From Arthrobacter sp. ISL-5 (lineage in GTDB: Bacteria; Actinomycetota; Actinomycetes; Actinomycetales; Micrococcaceae), in the NCBI RefSeq assembly GCF_018613835.1, contig NZ_JAGGPM010000018.1, positions 1 through 64,000 on the forward strand: a stretch of 64,000 bases of DNA, read 5' to 3'. Made by a program: the position numbers and the translations under genes. Below the pieces are notes generated by a model. The model was not told the DNA's origin and did not search any database. It saw only the letters and a program-made list of their open reading frames with translations. Below, piece after piece: positions 34,703 through 42,212 of the stretch. Each line of letters starts with the position of its first letter. Position 1 is the stretch's first letter.

Positions 34703-34743
34703 CCGGACGACGGTTCAGTACCCGGCACGCGACAAGACTGGCC
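34703..34743 (+). promoter_or_regulatory. Guanidine-III (ykkC-III) riboswitch
   Basis: The conserved elements occur in order and spacing: CCGGACGA (34703-34710), TACCCGG (34719-34725) and GACAAGAC (34731-34738). CCGG pairs with CCGG, and CAGT with ACTG, to form the pseudoknot of the Thermobifida guanidine-III aptamer. The aptamer runs into the AAAGGA ribosome site of the first SMR gene, so ligand binding should expose that site. A TAGGCT -10 box at 34669-34674 fits a start just upstream. Confidence 0.85.
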
Positions 34744-34755
34744 AAAGGATCTGTC

Positions 34756-35079
34756 ATGTCCTGGTTAATCCTCATTCTCTCGGGCGCACTCGAGGCCGTA
34801 TGGGCCGCAGCACTGCGCCGCGCGTCGCGGTCTTCGGGGCGGCGCCGGATCGCACCCATGGCCCTCTTCCTCGCGTCGGTCGTGGCCAGTACCGCCGGCC
34901 TTGCCGTCGCGATGCAGTCCATTCCCACCGGAACCGCGTACGCGGTGTGGGTTGGCGTGGGCGTGGTGCTGACGTCCGTCTATGCGATAGCCGCCAAGGT
35001 TGAACGGCCGACGGCGGCGCGCATCGCGCTGCTCGCCGGGATCGCCGCGTGCGTGGTTGGCCTGAAGGCGGTGGCGTAA
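34756..35079 (+). CDS. SMR guanidinium exporter subunit (Gdx-type)
   Basis: A 107-residue four-helix small multidrug resistance protein. The essential glutamate is Glu13 in GALEAVWAAAL, and the TGTAYAVWVGVGVVLT block is typical of the Gdx/SugE branch. The guanidine-III riboswitch directly upstream strongly supports guanidinium export over general multidrug efflux. AAAGGA precedes the ATG. Its stop shares one base with the next SMR gene, suggesting a heteromeric pair in opposed topology. Confidence 0.92.
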   Translation: MSWLILILSGALEAVWAAALRRASRSSGRRRIAPMALFLASVVASTAGLAVAMQSIPTGTAYAVWVGVGVVLTSVYAIAAKVERPTAARIALLAGIAACVVGLKAVA

Positions 35080-35450
35080 TGCTTGCGAAGCCTGCCACGG
35101 CCTGGGTCATCCTGCTGGCCTCGGCCGTCCTGGAGGCTGTCTGGGCCACCGCACTGGGCCAGTCCGACGGCCTGACCCGGCCGCTGCCCACCCTTGTTTT
35201 CGCCGTGACCGCCGCGCTCAGCCTGCAGGGCCTGGGCATGGCGGTGAAGACCATCCCCCTCGGCACCGCCTACGCCGTCTGGGTGGGGATCGGCGCGGCC
35301 CTGACCGTCGGCTGGGCCATGGCCACCGGCGTCGAGCCCTTCAGCCTGCTCAAGGTGCTTTTCATCGCCGGGATTGTGGGCTGCGCCGCGGGACTCAAAA
35401 TGCTGCCGGCCGGCCGCTCAAGCACCGGCGCTGAGTCTCCCCACCTTTGA
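35079..35450 (+). CDS. SMR guanidinium exporter subunit (Gdx-type), partner
   Basis: A 123-residue SMR protein with four helices, conserved Glu19 in AVLEAVWATAL and LGTAYAVWVGIGAALT. It starts at ATG 35079 within the stop of the first SMR gene (TAATG), so the two are translated as a pair. A polar C-terminal tail of about 15 residues follows the last helix. Confidence 0.92.
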   Translation: MLAKPATAWVILLASAVLEAVWATALGQSDGLTRPLPTLVFAVTAALSLQGLGMAVKTIPLGTAYAVWVGIGAALTVGWAMATGVEPFSLLKVLFIAGIVGCAAGLKMLPAGRSSTGAESPHL

Positions 35451-35613
35451 ACGGCTGTGTCGGCGGGTCGCAGAGAAACGCCGGGGCATCCGAGCCGCCG
35501 GACGTGAAAACCGGGGAGATTCGGCGGCCGGTCCCGGAAGGAGTTGTCGGAATACCTGCCCGCCCTCCTTGGTTCTTGGCTGGGACGGCAGTTCCTTGGA
35601 GATGGAGATTGAG

Positions 35614-36618
35614 ATGACGAACAACCCGGCAGCATCGGTTCACCTGGGTGACGGCCTCCGCGTGAGTCCGCTCGGGTTCGGCGGCATGGCGCTCACCCCC
35701 GTGTATGGCGAGGTTGACCCGGCGGAGGCGCTCCGGACGCTGCGGCATGCGGTGGACGCGGGCATCACCTTCATCGACACGGCCGACATCTACGGCGGCG
35801 GCAGCAACGAGGAGCTGATCGCGAAGCTGCTCAAGGACCGCCGCGGCGACGTCCAGCTGGCCACGAAATTTTCCCTCGTGGGCACGCCGTCCACGGGCTA
35901 CACCGACATCCGCGGGGACGCAGCGTACGTCAAGGAGGCCGCCGACCGCAGCCTCCGACGCCTCGGCACGGACGTCATCGACCTCTACTACATGCACCGC
36001 CGCGACGTCCGGGTTCCCATCTCGGAGACGGTCGGGGCCATGGCCGAACTGGTTCAGGCGGGCAAGGTCCGGCATCTGGGGCTGTCCGAGGTGACGGCCG
36101 ATGAACTGCGCGACGCCGCGGCCGTCCACCCCATTGCCGCGGTCCAGAGCGAATGGTCCATCTGGAGCCGTGACGTGGAACGGAACGTGGTTCCGGCCGC
36201 CGCGGAACTGGGCGTGGGCTTCGTGCCGTACTCGCCGCTCGGCCGGGGCTTCCTGACCGGAACGGTCGACGCGTCCCGGCTGGGCGACAACGATTTCCGG
36301 CGCAACATCCCGCGCTTCGCCGAGGGAGCGCTGGACGCCAACGAAGGCGTGGTGAACGCCGTGCGTTCCGTGGCGGCCGGGCTGGAGGCGACTCCGGCCC
36401 AGGTTGCCCTGGCCTGGCTGCTGGCCCACGGCAGACGGCTCGGCCTGCCGGTGGTCCCGATTCCCGGCACCCGCAAAGCGCACCGCATCGATGAAAACCT
36501 GGGCGCCCTGTCGCTCGAGTTGAGTGCCGCCCAACTGGACGTGCTCGACGGCGCCGCGGACGCCGTCGTCGGCTCCCGGTCCGCAGATCTGCGGTGGGTG
36601 TCGCAGGGACGCGAGTAG
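35614..36618 (+). CDS. Aldo/keto reductase
   Basis: A 334-residue NADPH-dependent (alpha/beta)8 reductase close to the YajO/Tas-like group: LGFGGMALT, the Asp-Tyr-Lys-His tetrad as DTADIYG (Tyr), ATKFSLVG (Lys) and YYMHRRD (His), and the cofactor block IPGTRKAHRIDENLGA. The substrate is unknown. I chose ATG 35614 because GGAG lies six bases before it. The 160-base leader upstream is GC-rich with a GCCGCCG/CGGCGGC stem. Confidence 0.9.
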   Translation: MTNNPAASVHLGDGLRVSPLGFGGMALTPVYGEVDPAEALRTLRHAVDAGITFIDTADIYGGGSNEELIAKLLKDRRGDVQLATKFSLVGTPSTGYTDIRGDAAYVKEAADRSLRRLGTDVIDLYYMHRRDVRVPISETVGAMAELVQAGKVRHLGLSEVTADELRDAAAVHPIAAVQSEWSIWSRDVERNVVPAAAELGVGFVPYSPLGRGFLTGTVDASRLGDNDFRRNIPRFAEGALDANEGVVNAVRSVAAGLEATPAQVALAWLLAHGRRLGLPVVPIPGTRKAHRIDENLGALSLELSAAQLDVLDGAADAVVGSRSADLRWVSQGRE

Positions 36619-36655
36619 GCGCGTTTTCCCGGGGACTAGCGCGCCGCGCTGGCTG

Positions 36656-36730
36656 CTGAGCGCACAAAACCGCCTCGCCTCCGCATTCCGATACTGGAAT
36701 CCGCGGTAGGCGCGGCGGCATTGTGCTCAG
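36656..36730. repeat. Long imperfect palindrome
   Basis: About 35-base arms pair imperfectly around ATTCCGATACTGGAAT, with outer ends CTGAGC...GCACAA and TTGTGCTCAG. It lies between two plus-strand genes and shares no sequence with the other palindromes found here. It may end transcription of the reductase gene. Confidence 0.55.
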
Positions 36731-36771
36731 TGCGCTGTCTTGGCTCGACGTGCTGTGCTGGCTCAGCTTCG

Positions 36772-36777
36772 TAGACT
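36772..36777 (+). promoter_or_regulatory. -10 box of leaderless promoter for the MBL-fold gene
   Basis: TAGACT followed by seven bases and ATG 36785; no ribosome site. Confidence 0.5.
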
Positions 36778-36784
36778 GAACCGC

Positions 36785-37435
36785 ATGGACACGCTCATTC
36801 ACTCACTCCGGGACATCACCATCCGCCGCATTTCAGTCAGCGAGATGGACAACAACGTGTATCTGCTCACCGCCAAGGAGTCCGGCGCGCAGCTGCTGAT
36901 AGACGCCGCGGACGAACTTCCCGCGATTCAGTCGCTGCTCGCGGACGCCTCGGCAGACACCTCAGCGGCGCCGAAGCTGGCCTTGGTGGCCACCACGCAC
37001 CAGCATTGGGACCACGTCAGGGCACTGCCCGGCCTGGTGGAGGCAACCGGGGCCCGGACCGCCGCGGGAACCGATGACGCGCCGGAGCTTCCGGTGCCCG
37101 TGGACGTGCTGCTGGACCACGGGGACGTCGGCAACTTCGACGGCTTCGACGTGACGGCAGTGCACCTCCGCGGACACACGCCGGGATCCATTGCGCTGGT
37201 GTACCAGGATCCGGAAGGTCCTGCCCACATCTTCTCCGGCGACTCGCTGTTCCCGGGTGGGGTGGGCAATACGCAGAAGGATCCTGCGCGGTTCGCCCAG
37301 CTGATCACCGACGTGACCGAGCGGCTGTTCGACGTGTATCCGGACGACAGCGTGGTGCATCCGGGCCACGGCAAGCCCACCACCCTGGGCGCGGAGCGTC
37401 CGCACCTGGACGAGTGGCGGGCCCGCGGCTGGTGA
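36785..37435 (+). CDS. Metallo-beta-lactamase-fold hydrolase (glyoxalase-II-like)
   Basis: A 216-residue MBL-fold protein with the zinc motif THQHWDH, the downstream RGHTPGS histidine, FSGDSLFPGGVG aspartate and the final PGHGKPTT histidine. This set matches hydroxyacylglutathione-hydrolase-like enzymes; actinobacteria would use mycothiol or another thioester. Substrate uncertain. Convergent with the helicase gene; a family A palindrome lies between. Confidence 0.88.
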   Translation: MDTLIHSLRDITIRRISVSEMDNNVYLLTAKESGAQLLIDAADELPAIQSLLADASADTSAAPKLALVATTHQHWDHVRALPGLVEATGARTAAGTDDAPELPVPVDVLLDHGDVGNFDGFDVTAVHLRGHTPGSIALVYQDPEGPAHIFSGDSLFPGGVGNTQKDPARFAQLITDVTERLFDVYPDDSVVHPGHGKPTTLGAERPHLDEWRARGW

Positions 37436-37451
37436 GCCTGGTTAACCACCG

Positions 37452-37511
37452 ATCGAGTGCTCCGCAACTGCCGTTATGAACCTTCTAAACGGCGGTTACG
37501 GAGCACTCGAT
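37452..37511. repeat. Palindromic intergenic element, family A, copy 2
   Basis: Twelve-bp perfect outer arms (ATCGAGTGCTCC and complement) as in copy 1, but the core TTATGAACCTTCTAAA is the exact reverse complement of the copy 1 core. The inner stem (CCGTT/AACGG) differs from copy 1 yet still pairs. It separates convergent genes. Confidence 0.85.
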
Positions 37512-37526
37512 GTCGGTTAGGAGACC

Positions 37527-39419
37527 CTAGCGGCCGCGGCGTTCGTTCGACGCCGGAGCCGAGGCGCGGCGGGGGCCGCTGCGTGCCGGACGGCCTTCGC
37601 CGGAGCGTCCGTTGCCGCCGCCGGCGTAGGAGCCGCCCGAGGTGCCGCCGGTGTTGGAGGACCAGACAGCCTTGTTGCCGCCCGTGGTGCCGCCGGCAGC
37701 GCGCTGGCCGCCGGTGTTGGCTCCGGTGCGGGCACCGGAGCCGGCAGCGGCTGCGCGCTGGCCCGTTGCCGGACGTCCGCTGCGCTGGCCGCCCGTCGTC
37801 GGACGGCCGGTGCCGCCGCGGGGAGCATCGCTGCGGGTGATGCGGGATTCGGAACGTCCGTCCGAACCGCGGCCGGCCGAGGTACGGCCACCGGCGGCCG
37901 GAACGTCGTTGCGGTGCGTGGACGCCGTGCCGCGGCCACGTGCGTTGCGGCGTGCAGCTGCTGCTGCCTGGGCCCGGTCTTCGTTTTGCTCGATGACGCG
38001 GTCTGCGGCGTTGCGCGCTGCGGCCTGGCCTTCGTACGCCGCTGCACGGCGCTCTGCACGGGGCAGGTCGGTGCGGGGAGCCTCAGCCGAAACCCGCCCG
38101 CGTCCGCCCCGGCCACCCCGGCCACCCGTTGTGGGTGCAGCCTGGCGGCGTGCGCGCTTGCGCTCTGCGTTGGCACCGGTGGAGGTGCCGCCGCCGTGCT
38201 GCGCAGCCTTGGCGGCGAGCAGTGCGGCGCGGGTGCGCGGATCGATCTTGTCGGCCATTTCGCCGACGAGTTCCGCGACCAGCGGCGAGTTGGCGGTGAC
38301 GCGCTCGAAGTTGACCTCGACGCCGGCAGCCTTCATCAGCTTCTTGACGTCCGACTGCTGCTCGGGCAGGGTCAGCGTGACCACGGTTCCGTCCGAACCG
38401 GCACGTGCCGTACGGCCGGAGCGGTGCAGGTACGCCTTGTGCTCCGTGGGCGGGTCGACGTGGATGACCAGTTCGACGTCGTCCACGTGGACGCCGCGGG
38501 CGGCGACGTCGGTGGCCACCAGGACGCGGACCTCGCCGGAGGAGAACTCGGCCAGGTTGCGGTCACGGGCGTTCTGCGACAGGTTGCCGTGGAGGTCGAC
38601 GGCGGGAATCCCGGCGTCGGTGAGGGTCTTGGCCAGCTTGCGGGCGTGGTGCTTGGTGCGCATGAAGAGCACGCGGCGACCGGCACCCGAGGCGAGCTCG
38701 ACGATCAGCTGCTTCTTGACGGTCTGGTCGTTGACCACGAGGACGTGGTGTTCCATCGTGGTGACGGCGGCCTGCGGATCGTCAACGGAGTGCGTGAGCG
38801 GGTTGGACAGGTAGCGCTGGACGATCTTGTCCACGCCGTTGTCCAGCGTGGCGGAGAACAGCAGGCGCTGGCCTTGGCTCGGGGTCATGTCCATGAGCTT
38901 CTTGACCACGGGCAGGAAGCCGAGGTCGGCCATGTGGTCTGCCTCGTCCAGGACGGTGACCTCAACGGCTTCGAGGGACAGGATGCGCTGGCGGATGAGG
39001 TCCTCCAGGCGGCCGGGGCAGGCGATGACGATGTCGACGCCGGCGCGCAGGGCCTTTTCCTGGCGCGCCTGGGAGATGCCGCCGTAGATCACGGTGGTGT
39101 TCAGGCCCATGGCCTTGGCCATCGGTTCGATGGTGGCGTTGATCTGCGTGGCCAGTTCACGGGTGGGTGCAAGGACCAGGCCCATGGGACGGCCGGGCTT
39201 GCGGAAGTGCTTGGCTTCGCGCTCGGCGAGGCGGGCCACCAGCGGGATGGCGAAGGCGATGGTCTTGCCGGAGCCGGTGCGGCCGCGGCCCAGGACGTCG
39301 CGTCCGGCCAGGGTGTCCGGGAGGGTCTTGACCTGGATGGGGAACGGTTCAATGATTCCCTGCGCGGTCAGGGTGTCGGCGAGTGCCTTGGGCGTGCCGA
39401 GGGCAGCGAAAGTAGTCAT
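37527..39419 (-). CDS. DEAD-box RNA helicase with RGG-rich tail
   Basis: A 630-residue ATP-dependent RNA helicase. Q motif near residue 25, Walker A GRTGSGKT, PTRELA, DEAD box VLDEADHM, SAT and the C-terminal core ATDVAARGVHVDDV...HRSGRTARAG are intact. The last 200 residues are Gly/Arg/Ala-rich low complexity and would bind RNA. Start ATG 39419; an upstream ATG at 39452 adds eleven residues. The transcript has a leader of about 245 bases containing an intrinsic-terminator-like three-way junction. Confidence 0.95.
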   Translation of the reverse strand: MTTFAALGTPKALADTLTAQGIIEPFPIQVKTLPDTLAGRDVLGRGRTGSGKTIAFAIPLVARLAEREAKHFRKPGRPMGLVLAPTRELATQINATIEPMAKAMGLNTTVIYGGISQARQEKALRAGVDIVIACPGRLEDLIRQRILSLEAVEVTVLDEADHMADLGFLPVVKKLMDMTPSQGQRLLFSATLDNGVDKIVQRYLSNPLTHSVDDPQAAVTTMEHHVLVVNDQTVKKQLIVELASGAGRRVLFMRTKHHARKLAKTLTDAGIPAVDLHGNLSQNARDRNLAEFSSGEVRVLVATDVAARGVHVDDVELVIHVDPPTEHKAYLHRSGRTARAGSDGTVVTLTLPEQQSDVKKLMKAAGVEVNFERVTANSPLVAELVGEMADKIDPRTRAALLAAKAAQHGGGTSTGANAERKRARRQAAPTTGGRGGRGGRGRVSAEAPRTDLPRAERRAAAYEGQAAARNAADRVIEQNEDRAQAAAAARRNARGRGTASTHRNDVPAAGGRTSAGRGSDGRSESRITRSDAPRGGTGRPTTGGQRSGRPATGQRAAAAGSGARTGANTGGQRAAGGTTGGNKAVWSSNTGGTSGGSYAGGGNGRSGEGRPARSGPRRASAPASNERRGR

Positions 39420-39579
39420 GTGTTTTATCAGGGTCTTTCGGGCGGTATCCATGCGGATATCGGCCCCCGATGCCGGTTGGCTCAGGGGGTCGCCGAGGAA
39501 AAGTCAGGTGATCAACCGGCCGGCGTAATGCGGCTGGGACCAAATAGCGTTCATCGACGCAGGATGTGCCTCTCACATG

Positions 39580-39678
39580 AAAAAAGCCCACCCCCTGCAA
39601 GGACGGATCCGTTGCGGGGTTCCGGTTGATGGACCGGAACAAAGTGGGCATCACTGCACATCAAGTTTCACCAGTCTA
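39580..39678 (-). ncRNA. Structured leader with three-way junction and U6 tail upstream of the helicase
   Basis: On the minus strand a -10 box TAGACT (39678-39673) is followed by outer stem GCCCAC/GTGGGC (39649-39644 with 39591-39586) enclosing hairpin TTCCGGT/ACCGGAA and hairpin CCCC-GCAA/TTGC-GGGG, then six U. This forms a complete intrinsic terminator of roughly 86 nt in the helicase 5' leader, so it is either an attenuator or a separate small RNA. No minus-strand gene lies upstream that would need it. Confidence 0.65.
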
Positions 39679-40126
39679 GCATTAGCCGGCCCCCGCCACT
39701 GTCGGCCCGGGCTTCCGGCCGTCCGCCCGGCCGTCCGCCGGGCGGGACTGCGCCTGGCGCTGTGACGAATATTACATCGAACATCGGGCGACATTTGAGG
39801 CTGCCACGCTGAACATATGTCGAGCGCTCGAGCAGGGCTGCACAGCCCGGCAGATGGCCACCGCCCCGCCTGGGCCCAAGGCCTCACACCCCGGCTACGC
39901 AGGGAGAATGCCTCTTCCCCCGGCGGGGTCCTAGGACCTTGGCGGGCGACCGGGCGGCCGGAGCAGCCGGCCGGCACCCCCGGACCGCCCACCTTGGGGC
40001 TGCCCGCCTGGTCCTAGTCTTAACCCACCCCCAAATTGTTAGTTCCGTCACATCGTCGGCGGATCAACGCGGCCGGCAGTGCACCTAATTGCAATCGCCG
40101 GCACCTGTGACAAGGAAGAAGACTCG
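39679..40126. other. Intergenic region between divergent helicase and permease genes
   Basis: About 450 GC-rich bases. It should contain the permease promoter and part of the helicase promoter, but no clear -35/-10 pair for the permease was identified. A 66-codon plus-strand frame (39817-40017) lacks a ribosome site and family likeness. Nothing else recognisable. Confidence 0.5.
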
Positions 40127-41617
40127 ATGTCTGAACGCACCACCACCGTTCCCCTTCAATCGCCCACAGAAACTGCTGCACCCGGACAGGGCAAGGAAGA
40201 GCACCTCGCCCGCGCCTTGGGCAACCGCCACATCCAGCTCCTGGCCATCGGCGGCGCCATCGGCACCGGACTGTTCATGGGCTCCGGCAAGACCATCTCC
40301 CTCGCCGGGCCCTCCGTGATCTTCGTCTACATGATCATCGGCTTCATGCTGTTCTTCGTCATGCGCGCCATGGGCGAGATCCTGCTATCCAACCTCAACT
40401 ACAAGTCCTTCAGCGATTTCGCGGGCGACCTCCTCGGTCCCTGGGCCGGGTTCTTTACGGGCTGGTCCTACTGGTTCTTCTGGGTAGTGACGGGCGTGGC
40501 CGACATTGTGGCGATCGCCGGGTACGTGGACAAGCTCGCCCCCGGCACACCCCTGTGGATTCCCGCGCTGATTACACCGGTGGTCCTGATCCTGCTGAAC
40601 CTCCCCACGGTCAAGGCCTTCGGCGAAGCGGAGTTCTGGTTCGCGATCATCAAGGTGGTGGCCATTCTCGCCCTGATCGCCACCGGCGTGGTCATGATCG
40701 CCACCCATTTCACCTCGCCCAGCGGCGCGGTGGCCAGCCTCGCCAACATCTGGAACGACGGCGGGATGTTCCCGCACGGCATGTTCGGCTTCATCCTCGG
40801 CTTCCAGATCGCCATATTCGCCTTCGCCGGCATCGAGCTGGTTGGCACTGCCGCAGCGGAAACCAAGGACCCGGAAAAGAACCTCCCCCGGGCCATCAAC
40901 TCCATCCCCATCCGCGTCCTGCTGTTCTACGTCGGCGCACTCGTGGTCATCATGGCCGTCAACCCGTGGCGCAGCATCGACCCCGCCAGCAGCCCGTTCA
41001 TCGGCATGTTCACCCTGGCCGGCCTGGGCATCGCCGCCGTGGTCATCAACCTGGTGGTCCTGACGTCCGCCGCGTCCAGCGCCAACTCGGGCATCTACTC
41101 GACCTCGCGCATGGTCTACGGCCTCGCCCAGGACGGCAACGCCCCGAAATCCTTCGGCAAGCTGAGCGTCCGCAAGGTCCCGCAGAACGCCCTCCTGTTC
41201 TCCTGCATCTTCCTGCTGGCCGGGCTGGTCCTGCTGTACGCGGGAGACTCCGTGATCGGCGCCTTCACCGTGGTCACCTCAGTGGCGTCCGTCCTCACGA
41301 TGTTCGTCTGGTCCATGATCCTGGTCAGCTACATCGTGTTCCGCCGGCGCAGGCCCGAACTCCACGCGTCGTCATCCTTCAAGATGCCGGGCGGCTCCTT
41401 CATGCCGTACGTGGTCCTGGCGTTCTTCGTGTTCATGCTGGTGGCCCTGGCCCAGGCTGAGGACACCCGGCTCGCCCTGGTGGTTGCCCCGCTGTGGTTC
41501 CTGCTGCTGGGCGCCGCCTGGTACTTCAACCGCCAGACACCCCTGCAGCAGGCCCGGATCGCGGAATGGACCGCGGACTCCACCGCCGGCGCCGCGTCGC
41601 CCGCGGCCAAGGCCTAG
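40127..41617 (+). CDS. Amino-acid permease (CycA/APC family)
   Basis: A 496-residue twelve-helix APC transporter. Motifs HIQLLAIGGAIGTGLFMGSGKTI and PEKNLPRAINSIPIRVLLFYVGAL are those of the amino-acid transporter family that includes CycA (D-alanine, D-serine, glycine) and AnsP/GabP. The close similarity in the FWFAIIKVVAI and SGIYSTSRMVYGLA blocks suggests the CycA group, but the substrate is not certain. AAGGAAG precedes the ATG at 40127. It stands alone and ends in a strong terminator. Confidence 0.9.
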   Translation: MSERTTTVPLQSPTETAAPGQGKEEHLARALGNRHIQLLAIGGAIGTGLFMGSGKTISLAGPSVIFVYMIIGFMLFFVMRAMGEILLSNLNYKSFSDFAGDLLGPWAGFFTGWSYWFFWVVTGVADIVAIAGYVDKLAPGTPLWIPALITPVVLILLNLPTVKAFGEAEFWFAIIKVVAILALIATGVVMIATHFTSPSGAVASLANIWNDGGMFPHGMFGFILGFQIAIFAFAGIELVGTAAAETKDPEKNLPRAINSIPIRVLLFYVGALVVIMAVNPWRSIDPASSPFIGMFTLAGLGIAAVVINLVVLTSAASSANSGIYSTSRMVYGLAQDGNAPKSFGKLSVRKVPQNALLFSCIFLLAGLVLLYAGDSVIGAFTVVTSVASVLTMFVWSMILVSYIVFRRRRPELHASSSFKMPGGSFMPYVVLAFFVFMLVALAQAEDTRLALVVAPLWFLLLGAAWYFNRQTPLQQARIAEWTADSTAGAASPAAKA

Positions 41618-41647
41618 CTGTACCCAGAACCACAAACCAGAAACACA

Positions 41648-41691
41648 AACCGCGCGGCGGAACACACCGGTGTTCCGCCGCGCGGTTTTCT
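41648..41691 (+). terminator. Rho-independent terminator of the permease gene
   Basis: An 18-bp perfect stem AACCGCGCGGCGGAACAC with its complement around loop ACCG ends in TTTTC. Confidence 0.9.
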
Positions 41692-41754
41692 TCTGCCCGC
41701 TCCTACGGTCCGCTCCCACGTCCGCGCCTGTTTTGTTTCAGCGGTGAGGAAGGT

Positions 41755-41770
41755 GTTAAACGGAAATTAC
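41755..41770 (+). promoter_or_regulatory. Candidate GlnR-type site upstream of nirBD
   Basis: GTTAAACGGAAATTAC reads on the other strand as GTAAT-N6-TTAAC, close to the actinobacterial GlnR half-site pattern GTnAC-N6-GAAAC. It lies 95 bases before the first gene of the nitrite-reductase operon. The match is partial. Confidence 0.3.
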
Positions 41771-41864
41771 ATGGCCCGCCGGGCTCTGTAACAAGCGCGG
41801 CGAAGGATGGACACATGCCGGGCTGACAACCGGTGCAGCGTCCCTCCGCCGAAAGGATCTGACC

Positions 41865-42212
41865 GTGACCTTGAAGAACCTCTTCCTCCAGGGCATCTTC
41901 CCGTTCGACGGAGCCGGCCTGGAAAAGCCGGTGCCCATCCACAGCCAGCTCTCGCACTACGTTCCCGACGGCGTGATCAACCAGACGCTGTATTTCCGGG
42001 GCGGCAACTCCTCCCCCGAGCTGATCACCGTAGTGCTGATGCGGGACGGCGTGCCCATGCGGTACTTCCCCATCGGGGCCAAGGGCGACGTCCACGTACC
42101 GCTCCGGGTGGTGGAGGACATCGAGGGAGGATCGCTGATCGAGCTCCGGCTGCTTGCGGACACGGGTGTCACCGGCGCTGTGGTGGTCGATCTGGGGATG
42201 GTGGAGCACTGA
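41865..42212 (+). CDS. nirBD-associated protein of unknown function
   Basis: A 115-residue soluble protein with a mixed beta pattern (LFLQGIFPFDGAGLEKPVPIHSQLSHYVPDG..., LIELRLLADTGVTGAVVVDL). I do not recognise the family. AAAGGA precedes the GTG start and its stop overlaps the nirB start (TGATGA). First position in the operon points to a role in nitrite assimilation, but no catalytic motif is visible. Confidence 0.7.
   Translation: MTLKNLFLQGIFPFDGAGLEKPVPIHSQLSHYVPDGVINQTLYFRGGNSSPELITVVLMRDGVPMRYFPIGAKGDVHVPLRVVEDIEGGSLIELRLLADTGVTGAVVVDLGMVEH

Noticed and set aside
34703..34743. Mini-ykkC (guanidine-II) riboswitch
   Set aside because: Paired ACGR-loop hairpins are not present; conserved segments and pseudoknot fit guanidine-III instead.
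35451..35613. Possible riboswitch in the aldo/keto reductase leader
   Set aside because: A GCCGCCG/CGGCGGC stem is present but no consensus of TPP, FMN, ZTP or SAM aptamers could be matched.
37914..39629. 571-codon open frame on the plus strand
   Set aside because: Antisense to the DEAD-box helicase; no ribosome site and repetitive composition mirroring the RGG tail.
39349..39654. 101-codon minus-strand frame through the helicase leader
   Set aside because: It runs through the three-way junction and overlaps the helicase start in another frame; base pairing explains the sequence better than coding.
39817..40017. 66-codon plus-strand frame in the helicase-permease gap
   Set aside because: Pro/Gly-rich, no ribosome site, no family likeness; treated as non-coding.
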